Part shown: in pieces, positions 35,239 to 44,900 of the stretch
Position numbering within the stretch: position 1 is the first letter of the stretch
Layout of the letters: each line of letters starts with the position of its first letter
Assembly: GCF_000331305.1 (NCBI RefSeq)
Contig: NZ_KB217478.1
Span: 3,570,627-3,634,626, forward strand
Direction of reading: 5' to 3'
DNA length: 64,000 bases
Origin: Calothrix sp. PCC 7103
Lineage (GTDB): Bacteria > Cyanobacteriota > Cyanobacteriia > Cyanobacteriales > Nostocaceae
Position numbers and translations under genes: made by a program
The notes under the pieces: generated by a model
Databases searched by the model: none
Told to the model about the DNA's origin: nothing
The model's input: the letters and a program-made list of their open reading frames with translations, nothing else

Positions 35239-35356
35239 TTAAAGCTATTTCCAACCTAACCTAATTAAGTAAAATCATACGTAGGTTGGGTGAAGCACAG
35301 CGGCAGCATGACAAAGGTCTAGATTTTAACCGTTTGCAGTATATATATCAATAGAT

Positions 35357-37135
35357 TTAAGATACATTTTCTAAGGCGCCTTGTTTTTGCTGCGAAGCTA
35401 AAATAGCTGCATATAATTTATTTCCTAATAACTCTTCATGTGTACCCTGTGCGACTAAATTACCTTTATCAAGAAGTAAAATGCGATCAGCATTGCGTAT
35501 ACTACTGAGTTTTTGAGCAACCATTATTACCGTACATCGGCGCCGCCGCATTAATTCATTCAAAGACTCTTGAATTAATGTTGCTGTTTTTGCATCGACA
35601 GCAGAAGTACTATCATCAAGAATGAGAATATTAAAATTAGTAAGTAAAGTACGCGCGATAGCTATTCGCTGTTTTTGTCCTCCAGATAACCCAATACCCC
35701 GTTCGCCAACAATTGTGTCGTAACCATCGGGTAAAGTACTAATAAAGTCATCAATAGCTGCTAATTTAGCCGCTTCGATTATTTTGTTTAAAGGCGCCTC
35801 TGGTACAGCATATGCGATATTATCGCGGATAGTTCCTGAAAATAAAGTTGCATCTTGAAAGACTACACCAACATGCGAACGCAAACTATCAACCGTTAAA
35901 TCACGCACATCATAACCATCTATTCTCACGGTGCCTGATGTAACATCATAAAAGCGCGGTATTAAATTAACAATTGTGCTTTTGCCTGTTCCTGTCATCC
36001 CGACAATAGCAGCAAATTCACCTGGTTCGACTGTAAAAGAAACTTTTGAAAGTGCATTAGTATTTGCTTCTGGGTAACGAAAATCTACATCCTCAAATTC
36101 TACTTTACCAGCACATGTTTCTAAAGTAATAGAATTTGCGCGGTTGTAAATATCTAGTTTTTGATCGATAACTTCATATACACGTCCTGCTGAAGCTGAT
36201 GCTTGGGCAATAACTCCAGATGCAAAACCTATTTGTAGCACTGGTTGGATAATAAAGGCTAAATACGAATTAAATGCAACTAACTCACCTAAAGATAGTT
36301 GTTTGTTAATGACTTCGGCGCCGCCAAATCCCAAAACTGCTAAAGTAATAAAATTACCCAGTAAAAACAAAACAGGGAAAACATTTCGTAGTATCCTTAC
36401 TGTTTTCATATTCGCCTCTAACAACTCACCGTTAAGGGCTGTATATCTGGATACTTCTGATTTCTCACGTACAAATGCTTTTACGACTCTAACACCCAGC
36501 AAATTCTCTTCAAGAATACCATTCAAATTAGCCAGCTGCGCTTGAACTAATCTAAACAAATGTGAGTTGTTTTTAAAGAACCTTCCCACCACAAATCCTG
36601 CGACTGGTATTGAAAGCAATGTTATCAGCGCTAACTTCCAATTCATTACAAGTAAAATAGTCGCACTCGTAACTAAAGTAATTAGCCCGCTAAACACTTG
36701 TAGTAAGCTAGTACCAATAAAAGTACGAATTTGGTCGATATCGCTAGTCACGCGCGTTAGTAACTGTCCGCTTGTAGTACGGTTATAGTAACTCTGACTC
36801 AAATACTGAGTTTGAGTAAAAATTTGATTACGAAGGTAGTAAGCGACATTTTGCGAAGTTGCCTCTGCGAAAAAATTCTGCCCAAAGCTAAATAATCCTC
36901 GTCCAACTGCTGCTAAAACTAGAAACAGCGCGCATTTATATACAACATCTAGATTACCCTTAGCAATACCTTGGTCAATACCCCACCGGAAAAGTTGTGG
37001 AGTTATGGCGTTGATTGTAATTAGCAGTAATAAACTAGTGATGGCGCCTAGCACAAGTAAGCGATAAGTATTTAAAATGCCCAGCACCCGTTTTAGAGAA
37101 GGCATGGAGGATTTACGTTTCGGTTCGTGTCGCAT
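35357..37135 (-). CDS. ABC exporter, fused permease and ATPase
   Basis: The 592-residue half-transporter has six membrane helices in the first 320 residues and a nucleotide-binding domain with Walker A GMTGTGKST, signature LSGGQKQ, Walker B ILILDDSTS and switch His replaced by Gln (VAQKLSSI, where VAHRLSTI is usual). Also the residue after Walker B Asp is Asp-Ser rather than Glu-Ala. Loss of both the catalytic Glu and the switch His suggests a degenerate ATP site, as seen in heterodimeric exporters. The partner could be the ABC exporter at 16748 or one elsewhere. Substrate unknown. Confidence 0.88.
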   Translation of the reverse strand: MRHEPKRKSSMPSLKRVLGILNTYRLLVLGAITSLLLLITINAITPQLFRWGIDQGIAKGNLDVVYKCALFLVLAAVGRGLFSFGQNFFAEATSQNVAYYLRNQIFTQTQYLSQSYYNRTTSGQLLTRVTSDIDQIRTFIGTSLLQVFSGLITLVTSATILLVMNWKLALITLLSIPVAGFVVGRFFKNNSHLFRLVQAQLANLNGILEENLLGVRVVKAFVREKSEVSRYTALNGELLEANMKTVRILRNVFPVLFLLGNFITLAVLGFGGAEVINKQLSLGELVAFNSYLAFIIQPVLQIGFASGVIAQASASAGRVYEVIDQKLDIYNRANSITLETCAGKVEFEDVDFRYPEANTNALSKVSFTVEPGEFAAIVGMTGTGKSTIVNLIPRFYDVTSGTVRIDGYDVRDLTVDSLRSHVGVVFQDATLFSGTIRDNIAYAVPEAPLNKIIEAAKLAAIDDFISTLPDGYDTIVGERGIGLSGGQKQRIAIARTLLTNFNILILDDSTSAVDAKTATLIQESLNELMRRRRCTVIMVAQKLSSIRNADRILLLDKGNLVAQGTHEELLGNKLYAAILASQQKQGALENVS

Positions 37136-37288
37136 TTTACAGAAGTAACCACAGGCAGAAAATCTATGATACTACGGAGAAAGGCGCCGTTCATTCCTTC
37201 TCTGGGTTAAAAAGCTAAAATTACGAAAGCTAAAATTACGTATGACGCAAATCTCTATTGCTTCTAAATTTTTATGGCATCACGCACA

Positions 37289-38725
37289 CTACTCGTGACT
37301 CTTAACAATAGGTAAAGTAACGATAAACGTTGTACCGCTACCAACTGTACTTTCAACTTGAATTTGACCTTGGTGGAGTTCCACTATAGCTTGGGCAATA
37401 GCTAAACCCAAACCGGAACCAGTTGCTTTTTCAGTAATTTCACTCTGGTTATGTGCGCGTGCTGGGTCTATTCGGTAAAAACGGTCAAATAATTTTGGTA
37501 AAGCTTCCGTAGGAATACCGATACCAGTGTCACTAACTTTTACTTTCAGCAAAGGAGTAAGATAACGCATTCCAGATACTCTATAAATAGATTCGATACG
37601 TATCAATTCTACATCTACTGTTCCACCAGGTGGAGTGTAGCGTAATGCATTGACTATTAAATTTGTAAATAGTCGCACAAGCTGACCCCAGTCACCATTT
37701 AGCGCAAACCAGTTATCAAGGACTTCTGGGTTGGTTTCTGTCTCAGGTGGGTCAGTTAATGTCAATGAAAGCGCAATTTTTTTCTCTTTTGCAAACAACT
37801 GCTGTTCTTCCACTACTTCCATTAGTAAAGCATCAAGTGGACAAGATGAAAAAATATCTTTGCTAATACCGCTATCTTGACGCGCAAGGAATAGTAAATC
37901 ATTAACTAGCTTGCCTAAACGCTGCGTAAGTTTTTCGATTATTTTTAATTGTTGCTTGTAGTGCCACTTAGTGGCGCCGTTTGTTTGATTTGTCTGTAAA
38001 TTTGACTCTAAATCAGATAGCGCAACCTGCACATTGGTTTGAATTAGGGCAATAGGACTTCGCAACTCATGGGAAGCATCTGCGGTAAACTGTTTCAAGC
38101 GTTGATAAGACTCCAAAACAGGTTCCATAGCTTTTCCAGAGAGAAACCAACCACAGTAAGCTACTGAAAGCACCATTAAACTAGTACCTAAAGCCAAATC
38201 AAACATTAATTGCCGACTAGGTTTTGACACTTCAAACCAAGGATGACTTACACGTAAATATCCTAAAACCTGGCGCCCAATTTCCACACGGTCGGTAACT
38301 TGACGTAGTAAGAGTGATGACTGCTGAGTCCTGAGTGTCGAGTGGGTTCCTTTCTTTTCGATGCGAACAGTCTCACCGTTACGGTTTGAGTGAATAGGAA
38401 TATTTATAGGTTCAGGGAAAGTTGTCCAAAGTAACTCTCCTGTAGGACTAAACCATTCGATATCAATACGGTCATCTTCTACCGAATTTGCGTTATTGCG
38501 AAAACTCGCCTCTATATTTATACGGTATTCCTTCTTTTGACGATTTACCTGTTCAATTACAAGCGCACGCTCAACGACTTCGACCACATGATTCAAAGTA
38601 TCATCAACACGTTCAACTAATGTGCTACGAACGTATAAGTATACTCCGCTCGCAAACAATAGCAGTAATACGGCTGTAATTGAAGTGTACCAGAGCGCTA
38701 GGCGCCGACGAGTCGCTTGAAACAT
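37289..38725 (-). CDS. Sensor histidine kinase (membrane, orphan)
   Basis: From ATG at complement 38723-38725 the protein has 478 residues: first membrane helix at about 10-32 (LWYTSITAVLLLLFASGVYL), a periplasmic region of about 130 residues, a second helix near 175-195, HisKA with SHELRSPIALIQTNV, and HATPase with NALRYTP, DTGIGIPTEALPKLFDRFYR and GSGLGLAIAQAI. The N-terminal region and the HAMP-less layout are like cyanobacterial RppB/NblS-type kinases only loosely. A longer TTG start at 38782 would extend into a repeat and is rejected. No response regulator is adjacent, so it is an orphan. Confidence 0.88.
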   Translation of the reverse strand: MFQATRRRLALWYTSITAVLLLLFASGVYLYVRSTLVERVDDTLNHVVEVVERALVIEQVNRQKKEYRINIEASFRNNANSVEDDRIDIEWFSPTGELLWTTFPEPINIPIHSNRNGETVRIEKKGTHSTLRTQQSSLLLRQVTDRVEIGRQVLGYLRVSHPWFEVSKPSRQLMFDLALGTSLMVLSVAYCGWFLSGKAMEPVLESYQRLKQFTADASHELRSPIALIQTNVQVALSDLESNLQTNQTNGATKWHYKQQLKIIEKLTQRLGKLVNDLLFLARQDSGISKDIFSSCPLDALLMEVVEEQQLFAKEKKIALSLTLTDPPETETNPEVLDNWFALNGDWGQLVRLFTNLIVNALRYTPPGGTVDVELIRIESIYRVSGMRYLTPLLKVKVSDTGIGIPTEALPKLFDRFYRIDPARAHNQSEITEKATGSGLGLAIAQAIVELHQGQIQVESTVGSGTTFIVTLPIVKSHE

Positions 38726-38794
38726 TTTTGTGTAGCAGCTATTTAGTACTAAAACATTCAAAAAATCTTGTGGGGTAGACAATATTCAAAAAGT

Positions 38795-38861
38795 CTTGTG
38801 GGGTGGGCATCCTTGCCCGCCCTTGATATTGGGACTTGCGCGCGGACACCCATCCCACAAG
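38795..38861. repeat. CTTGTGG hairpin repeat, with partial duplicate
   Basis: CTTGTGGGGTGGGCATCC is followed by TTGCCCGCCC and later GACACCCATCCCACAAG; a truncated duplicate CTTGTGGGGTAGAC lies just before it at about 38767. Same family as 5151 and 52963. Confidence 0.7.
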
Positions 38862-39483
38862 AACCTATCCCATCAGGTTGGTGGTTTTGTTTTATTCCTG
38901 TTTATAAATATTCGATTACGTAAAGAATATTAGTATGTAAAGCTTCTGTTGTGCTACCCAGGTTCTGAATTTTTTCGCTTCATTAGCACATTGACAGCAG
39001 AAATTGCAAATGTTAAAGGCTCCAACTGCCAACACCCCAGAATCATATATAACTCATGGGGTTGTATATACTCAGTAACAACACTGAGTACTTTTTGTTA
39101 TCAATACCTCATAATTCCATATTCTCACTGAAGGTGGTTTAAGTTGAAAAGAGTTAAATTCTTTATGTAATCGAGCGATGTAAAGAAATAAAAAATACAC
39201 GCGAAGGTTCTTATGGTGTTTTGTGTGGTATTTACCGTTTTTTATATAAAGAGGAGTGCTGTATAGGTAAAAGTTCATATATAGAAAATAAATCATTAAC
39301 ATCTACTTGATGTTGACCCATTGTATTTCATCGCAAACTCTCCAGCTGGCATAAGGGTTGCTCTATCAACAAATAATTAACAAAAAAATTATTAGCTTTG
39401 ATGAGTACAAAGCGAGAGTTTATCAAAATTAAAAATCTGATTCTACTAAACCTAATTGGAAATTTTTTGGAGTAATTTATCTC
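38862..39483. other. Long intergenic stretch before the chaperone-usher-like locus
   Basis: About 620 bases without a gene that I can support. It is AT-rich and has no GGCGCC. A frame on the minus strand at 39072-39302 is rejected for its composition. It is probably the promoter region of the subunit gene at 39484, which starts after AATTTTTTGGAG. Confidence 0.6.
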
Positions 39484-40059
39484 ATGAATAAGAAGATTGC
39501 AGCAATCATAGCAGGAAGCGTAGCAGCATTAGGTAGCGCAATTATAGCGGCCCCTGCTCATGCACAAAGTGCTTCTTTACCAGTGCAAGTTACAGTTAGA
39601 CCAGCTATCTTTCTACGTACATACCAAGACCTGAAGTTCGTAGTTAGCCAACAAGACTTGCAAGGAGGAGGTTCTGTAGAAAAAGTAGGTACATATGATG
39701 AAGCATTAGGTACATCATCTTTGCCTACAACATCTCCCGGTGGTACACCTACGGGTACTGTTCGTAAATCTATATCGGAATTATATCAGGTTTGGGGTGG
39801 TAGACAAAGCACAGCAATAACTGTTACTGCAAGTAAGCCAACTCTTACCAGTTCTTCATCAGGTCAACTTGGTGGAAACGCAGAAACAGTACAGATGGTG
39901 GTTGCACAGCAGCCCACTGGTAATTTCGTTGCTCCTGCTGGAAAGACCTATTTTTCTGCTCCTGTTGAGCTTGATTTCACTTTCAGCAACCCGCAGGCAG
40001 TACCATCTGGTGCAGTTTACACAGGTGGTGAGTTAACAATTTCTGTTACTACTCCATAA
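39484..40059 (+). CDS. Secreted protein, candidate major fibre subunit
   Basis: TTGGAG lies 12 bases before the ATG. The 191-residue product has a clear Sec signal peptide (KKIAAIIAGSVAALGSAIIA, cleavage after AHA near residue 27) and a mature part without cysteine that is rich in Thr, Ser, Val and Gly. The mature part begins SASLPVQVTVRPAIFL and ends VYTGGELTISVTTP, resembling the C-terminal strand of spore-coat-U/archaic pilus subunits (TGxxTVTVTP). It is first in a locus with another secreted protein, a PapD-like chaperone and an usher-like outer-membrane protein. Assignment as subunit is inference from the end strand and context. Confidence 0.7.
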   Translation: MNKKIAAIIAGSVAALGSAIIAAPAHAQSASLPVQVTVRPAIFLRTYQDLKFVVSQQDLQGGGSVEKVGTYDEALGTSSLPTTSPGGTPTGTVRKSISELYQVWGGRQSTAITVTASKPTLTSSSSGQLGGNAETVQMVVAQQPTGNFVAPAGKTYFSAPVELDFTFSNPQAVPSGAVYTGGELTISVTTP

Positions 40060-40082
40060 AAAAGTTTAAACTGTCGAAATTT

Positions 40083-40115
40083 CTGGTGCAGGCTGAATGC
40101 CTGCTTCCAGTTTTT
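40083..40115 (+). terminator. Hairpin with T-run after the first subunit gene
   Basis: CTGGTGCAGGC and GCCTGCTTCCAG form a stem around TGAAT, followed by TTTTT. It lies 24 bases after the subunit stop. It could partly stop transcription and so make the first subunit more abundant than the downstream genes. Confidence 0.65.
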
Positions 40116-40180
40116 CATTGACACCCATTGTAATATTGCCGAAAGTATTAGATTAAAAACGCAATGATAGATATTAAATA

Positions 40181-40278
40181 ACTTATGTCATTGGTTGTGA
40201 TAATAAATGTCAATCTTGGAATGCTACCTTAAGTACTTTTACCTCTAATAATCAATCATCACAATTGATGACATAAGT
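40181..40278. repeat. Long inverted repeat, 21-bp imperfect arms
   Basis: ACTTATGTCATTGGTTGTGAT at 40181 is matched, with three differences, by the reverse complement of 40258-40278. The 57-base interior has no gene. It lies between the two subunit genes. It might be a regulatory RNA hairpin or a MITE-like remnant. Confidence 0.6.
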
Positions 40279-40329
40279 CAATAATGGGTGTACAAATAAG
40301 TTTCTAAATATTTGATATTATTGACAATA

Positions 40330-40860
40330 ATGAATTGCCGAAACATTCTGAAATGCTATTTAGGTATAGCTGTAGCACTATTATTTGCACCACAGCCAAA
40401 AGTAATGGCATCTACCTTCAGTGGATGTACTGCACAACTTAATACAATGGTGCCTGATGATATTGTGGCTTTAGATGCAGTAGATATTTTTACTAATGGT
40501 TCAGATGTAGAGAAATTTGGTTCACAAGACCAACCACTACCAATAAATACTCCTTACAAATCTAGTTCTTCTAAAGAGGTGCTTTGGAAGATGCGGATGA
40601 GCCAAAGTGATTATAATTCTTACTTAAGTCAAGGCAGCCAAAGTGTAACTTATGCTATAAATTTTGAACCCAGTAGGTTAAAAGCAGAAGCTGTTCCAAA
40701 CAGTATTGAACAAATTGGAGAATGTCCAAGCGATAATAGTGTGTTAATTAGAGGAAAAGCCAGATTAATATTTGGAGAGTTGAATGTATGGGGAGGAGGC
40801 AGTTACCGTCCTGAATTTAATGTTTGTTTTCCTGGTACTAGTATTGGTGCTGGATGTTAA
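40330..40860 (+). CDS. Secreted protein, candidate minor fibre subunit
   Basis: The ATG at 40330 gives 176 residues starting with a signal peptide (CYLGIAVALLFAPQPKVMA). The mature part has four cysteines (CTAQL, ECPS, NVCFPG and a terminal GAGC), allowing two disulphides, and is rich in Ser and Asn. A central NFEPSRLKAEAVPN block and an end with FNVCFPGTSIGAGC are seen. No family recognised. It precedes the chaperone-like gene by 35 bases and so shares its transcript. A role as tip or minor subunit is inferred from context only. A longer start at 40312 is possible. Confidence 0.65.
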   Translation: MNCRNILKCYLGIAVALLFAPQPKVMASTFSGCTAQLNTMVPDDIVALDAVDIFTNGSDVEKFGSQDQPLPINTPYKSSSSKEVLWKMRMSQSDYNSYLSQGSQSVTYAINFEPSRLKAEAVPNSIEQIGECPSDNSVLIRGKARLIFGELNVWGGGSYRPEFNVCFPGTSIGAGC

Positions 40861-40895
40861 ATATAAAGCGTTTTATGACTCGGAGTTGAAATCAA

Positions 40896-41819
40896 ATGTT
40901 GACGAGAAAAGTCTCATCTTTGGCATTAAGTGCAATTACTTTATTAGGTGGAATACCAACCGCTAAGGCTATTGAAATAGGAGTAACTCCTCCACGTATA
41001 GAAGTAGATTTGAACGCTAAAAAGAATCGTTCCAATACAATTACAATTTCTAATCTATCCGACAAGCCAGTAGAAATGAAAGCTTATGTTAGAAATTGGT
41101 TGATGAATGAAAAAAATGAGTTGCAAGATGTTGCATCTACCGATAAATCTTTAGACCAATGGATTATATTTACACCCTCTAGATTTACAATTCCACCTCG
41201 CAAAACTCAAACGGTACGCTTTGCTGTTCGTCCCAAGGTTAAACCTGATGCGGGTGAATATCGTGCTGTAATTTATCTGCAAGAAGCGGCGCCTGCTTCA
41301 AGTCCTGATGCTGATAGTATTAATACTGTTGGTCGTGTTGGTGTTGTTATTTATGCCCATGCAGGAGAAATTAAGCGAGTTGGAAGCGTCAACTCTGTAA
41401 AGGTTGATACTAAACCAAATAGAGTTCAAGCTGTGTTCGATGTGTCTAATCAAGGTAACGCACACATCAGAATGGAGGGTCAATTTGCGATTTGGCACGC
41501 TGGTAAATATCCAGGTGCTTCTTCAACCAAACCCTTAGCAGGTGTAGGAAATCCCAGCACCAAGCTGCCAACAGATATTGTAAAAGCTGGATTGATAGAT
41601 TTGGCACCTGTTCTACCAAGTAACCGTCGTCAGATTGTTTTACCTTTAATTCAAAAGTTACCTCCTGGTAATTATGTATTAGATATTAATGCAAATTTGA
41701 GTGGAACGGCTGTTGATAAAGGTATACCTTTTACAGTTCCAGCGGCAAATTCTTTACAACCTGACTTAAAAACCACTCCCAGTTCTAGCCTTAAACCTGT
41801 TAGTTCTCTAATTAAATAG
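40896..41819 (+). CDS. PapD-like periplasmic chaperone
   Basis: The 307-residue protein has a signal peptide (SALAITLLGGIP... region, cleavage after AKA near 25) and a PapD-type N-terminal immunoglobulin domain: IGVTPPRIEVDLNAKKNRSNT, ITISNLSDKPVEMKAYVRNW, and RFTIPPRKTQTVRFAVRPK, the conserved G1-strand region, followed by EYRAVIYLQE. The C-terminal domain is about 150-260, with PVLPSNRRQIVLPLIQKL, and a Ser/Thr-rich tail. Chaperones of this type hold fibre subunits by strand donation and hand them to an outer-membrane usher. Downstream is the usher-like gene. Confidence 0.82.
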   Translation: MLTRKVSSLALSAITLLGGIPTAKAIEIGVTPPRIEVDLNAKKNRSNTITISNLSDKPVEMKAYVRNWLMNEKNELQDVASTDKSLDQWIIFTPSRFTIPPRKTQTVRFAVRPKVKPDAGEYRAVIYLQEAAPASSPDADSINTVGRVGVVIYAHAGEIKRVGSVNSVKVDTKPNRVQAVFDVSNQGNAHIRMEGQFAIWHAGKYPGASSTKPLAGVGNPSTKLPTDIVKAGLIDLAPVLPSNRRQIVLPLIQKLPPGNYVLDINANLSGTAVDKGIPFTVPAANSLQPDLKTTPSSSLKPVSSLIK

Positions 41820-41943
41820 TGGGAAAAACTAGTCAGCACTCTACAACAGTTTTCATTGATTTACTTACTACTTTCTTTAATACTACTCATCTCAAGCATT
41901 CAACAGCGTTGAGTTCTGAGTTACTATTCAAATATTTTTGCTT

Positions 41944-44900
41944 ATGCTCTACCTAGCTTTACCACCCACCCCACCCCCAATTATCACCACATTGGCGCCT
42001 CAAGAGGTGAGGAGCGAAGCTTTGCAAGCTAAAACTTCTCCCAATAATCAACGCTTCAAAGCTTTTACCCAAAACAATGGCGCTCCTAGGGTAGGGCAAG
42101 AAGCTTGTGAATCTGCCGCTTCACAGCAGTCAGATTTAGTCAGTAATTTATTAAGTAAAATACTGAAGAATTCTAGCCCAGCTAGAACTGCTTCCAGTAC
42201 AAATATTGCTAACAATTGTAACCAGCAAGAGCGTAGCAACAATACTCATAAGCCTACAAATGCCGTTCAAGAAACTGATAAGCAAGTAGCAAAAGGTTTT
42301 TCACTCCAAAGTCAGCAAAGCAAAGCTGGTAAAGTAAATTCTGTTGAAGATACTGCGCTTTCAGCACAAGATTTAAATAGTGATAAAGCTAGCAATACTA
42401 ATACAAATAAAAATGTAGATGACAGTTCAGAAATTACAGATTTTACTAAACAGAAGAAGCAAGAGAAAGCCGTAGATAAAAATCCTATTGGTCAGATACT
42501 TGAAACAGTTCAAGAACTCATAAGCGTTTCATTGTATGCTTCAATAAATAATAGTACCGATGCAATTACACCTACCCAAGAAGATTCCCTAAATGTAGCT
42601 GTTGCTGGTTCTGAAACTTCCAATAATTCTACATCTGGGGAAAACAATAATACTGCAAATACAAGTACACACATTGCTACTAGTTCATCTGTTAGTAACA
42701 GTACACAAAAAATATTAGCGGTTGTTCAAGAGCTAATTACAGCATCTTTACATGCTTCGCTTAATAATACTTTGAATGATGAAGTAAAGACGACTAGTGA
42801 GACAGGAAAGATTGCACTCACTCCACCCCAAGCGTTAAATTCTAATAACTCCAATAAAGTTGCTGCTAATAATCAAAAAAATACTACCACAAATCTACCA
42901 GTAGATAAAAAGCAAAGTTTAATTACTGCGCTAAAAAATTCAGCAAGTCAAAATAATAATTCAAATTCTACCGATAAACCAGCTTTAGAGTTAGCACAAG
43001 TACCCGATACTCCCTTTTTAGTAGGTGTACTTATTAACGGCAGAGAAGCAGGAACTATAGATGTTCTTATTCAAAATGATACTTTATTTATTCCATTAGA
43101 AAGCTTCGCGCAAGTAGCTGGCTTTACAATTGATCAAAAGAATAGAGTACTAACCGCAAAGACTCCATTAGGTAATGTGAATGTAGAACCAAATAACCTT
43201 AGACAAATTAATGGAGTAGTTTATATTACTAAGTTTGCTCTACAGCAACAATTCAAAATAGATGTTGAATTAAATACGGCTGATATTAACTTACTTGTTG
43301 AATTGCCTTGGCGTGGTGGTGGGCAGTCTCGTGCTGTGGCGCAACTTAGACCAGATGCTCTTCCACCAAGCACTGCTTTTTCGACTCTACAGCAAGAATT
43401 GAATATTACTAGCTATTCTGGCGGCACTGATATTCGTAGTTCTACGCTATTAGGTGGAAGATTAGCAGGTGGTTCTTGGCGCGCGCGTTTAGAAAACGAC
43501 TTTGAAAACATACCAAATCTTACTGAGTACTTCTTCTACAGACGTGATGGGCAATTCCGCTATCAAATTGGTAAGCAGCAATTAGGCTTAAATCCATTGT
43601 TGGATAGTTTGAGCCTAACAGGTCTGCAATTTGGCTATACTAATTTACCCGCAGATAAGTTTGATAGTGGTTATAGTGCTAACGAGTTGTTGCCTAGACG
43701 TTCAAGAGCAGTACAAACATTTCGTGGTTCGGCGCCTCCAGCAAGTTTAGTACAATTAAGAGTTGGTAGCACGATAGTTTCACAGCAGCAAGTCGGATTT
43801 GCTGGTCAATACGAGTTTTTAGATGTTAACTTGCCCGTTGGACAAAGCAATGAAGTTGAAATATTGATTTTTGACCGTAATAATTTGCGTATTCCTAGAG
43901 AAATTAGAACCGTCACAATTAATGCTTCAGATTTATTACTGCCAGCAGGTGGTAATGTACAGTTAGCAGGTTTAGGATTAACTGGTAACTTAGCCCAAAC
44001 ATCTTTACTTGGAGATTCGAGATTTCAATTACAAAATGAAGGGCAACTAGCTGGTTTTTATCAACTGCGTCAAGGTCTTAGCAACAACTTGACTTTTGAA
44101 GGTGGAGTGCAAGCTTTACCAGATACATTGCAAGCTCAAGCTGGTTTAATTTGGCGCCTAGCAAACCCAGCAATTCTTTCAGCTAGCGTTGGTAGCTCAA
44201 ACGATAAAGTTGGTTATAGTGCTGATTTAGATATACAACTAGACCGTTTGCGAATTAACGCTAATTCTCAATCTTTACCACAAAGGTATTTTACTAACTT
44301 CAGAAGTACAAGAGAATTATATAATCATAGTTTAGAAGTTAAATATAACTTTAGTAATCGATTCGATTTAGGATTTGTTGCACGAAATCGTCAATCGGAA
44401 AGTGATTCTGCTAACTACATAATGCCGACCTTTACCGCAAGACCATTTTCATCACTTTCCTTAAGCGGTAGACCTGATTTAGACGGAAGGTATTTGTTCA
44501 ATGCCTTTTTCCAACCAACTTTCTCAACAAGGCTATCTTTTAATACTTATGGTGACGTTTACGTATCTGATTTAAGCTATAGGTTAAATAATAATTATCA
44601 ACTATCTTTTGGTGGTGAATTTGGTGGTAATGATGCTGCTCGTTACACTGCTCGTATCGGTTACAGTCCAAATGATTTTAGAGCGTTTGGCTGGAATGTT
44701 GGACTTGGAGTAACTGGAGATGGGCAAATTGGACCTGTTGCTGGAGCTAGTATGCAGGTACTGCCAGGTTTGTTAGGAAGGATTGAATATCAGGGTATCC
44801 CTTCGAGAAGTTTAAGTTATCTCGGTGGTTTTGGTGATGACCGTTTATCAATTTCCCTGGTATCTGATTTATCTTTTGGTGGTGGTCGAGTTGCCCCATC

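Noticed and set aside
39072-39302. A 76-aa frame rich in Tyr, Phe and Leu
   Set aside because: The composition reflects AT-rich DNA; there is no ribosome site and no family likeness.
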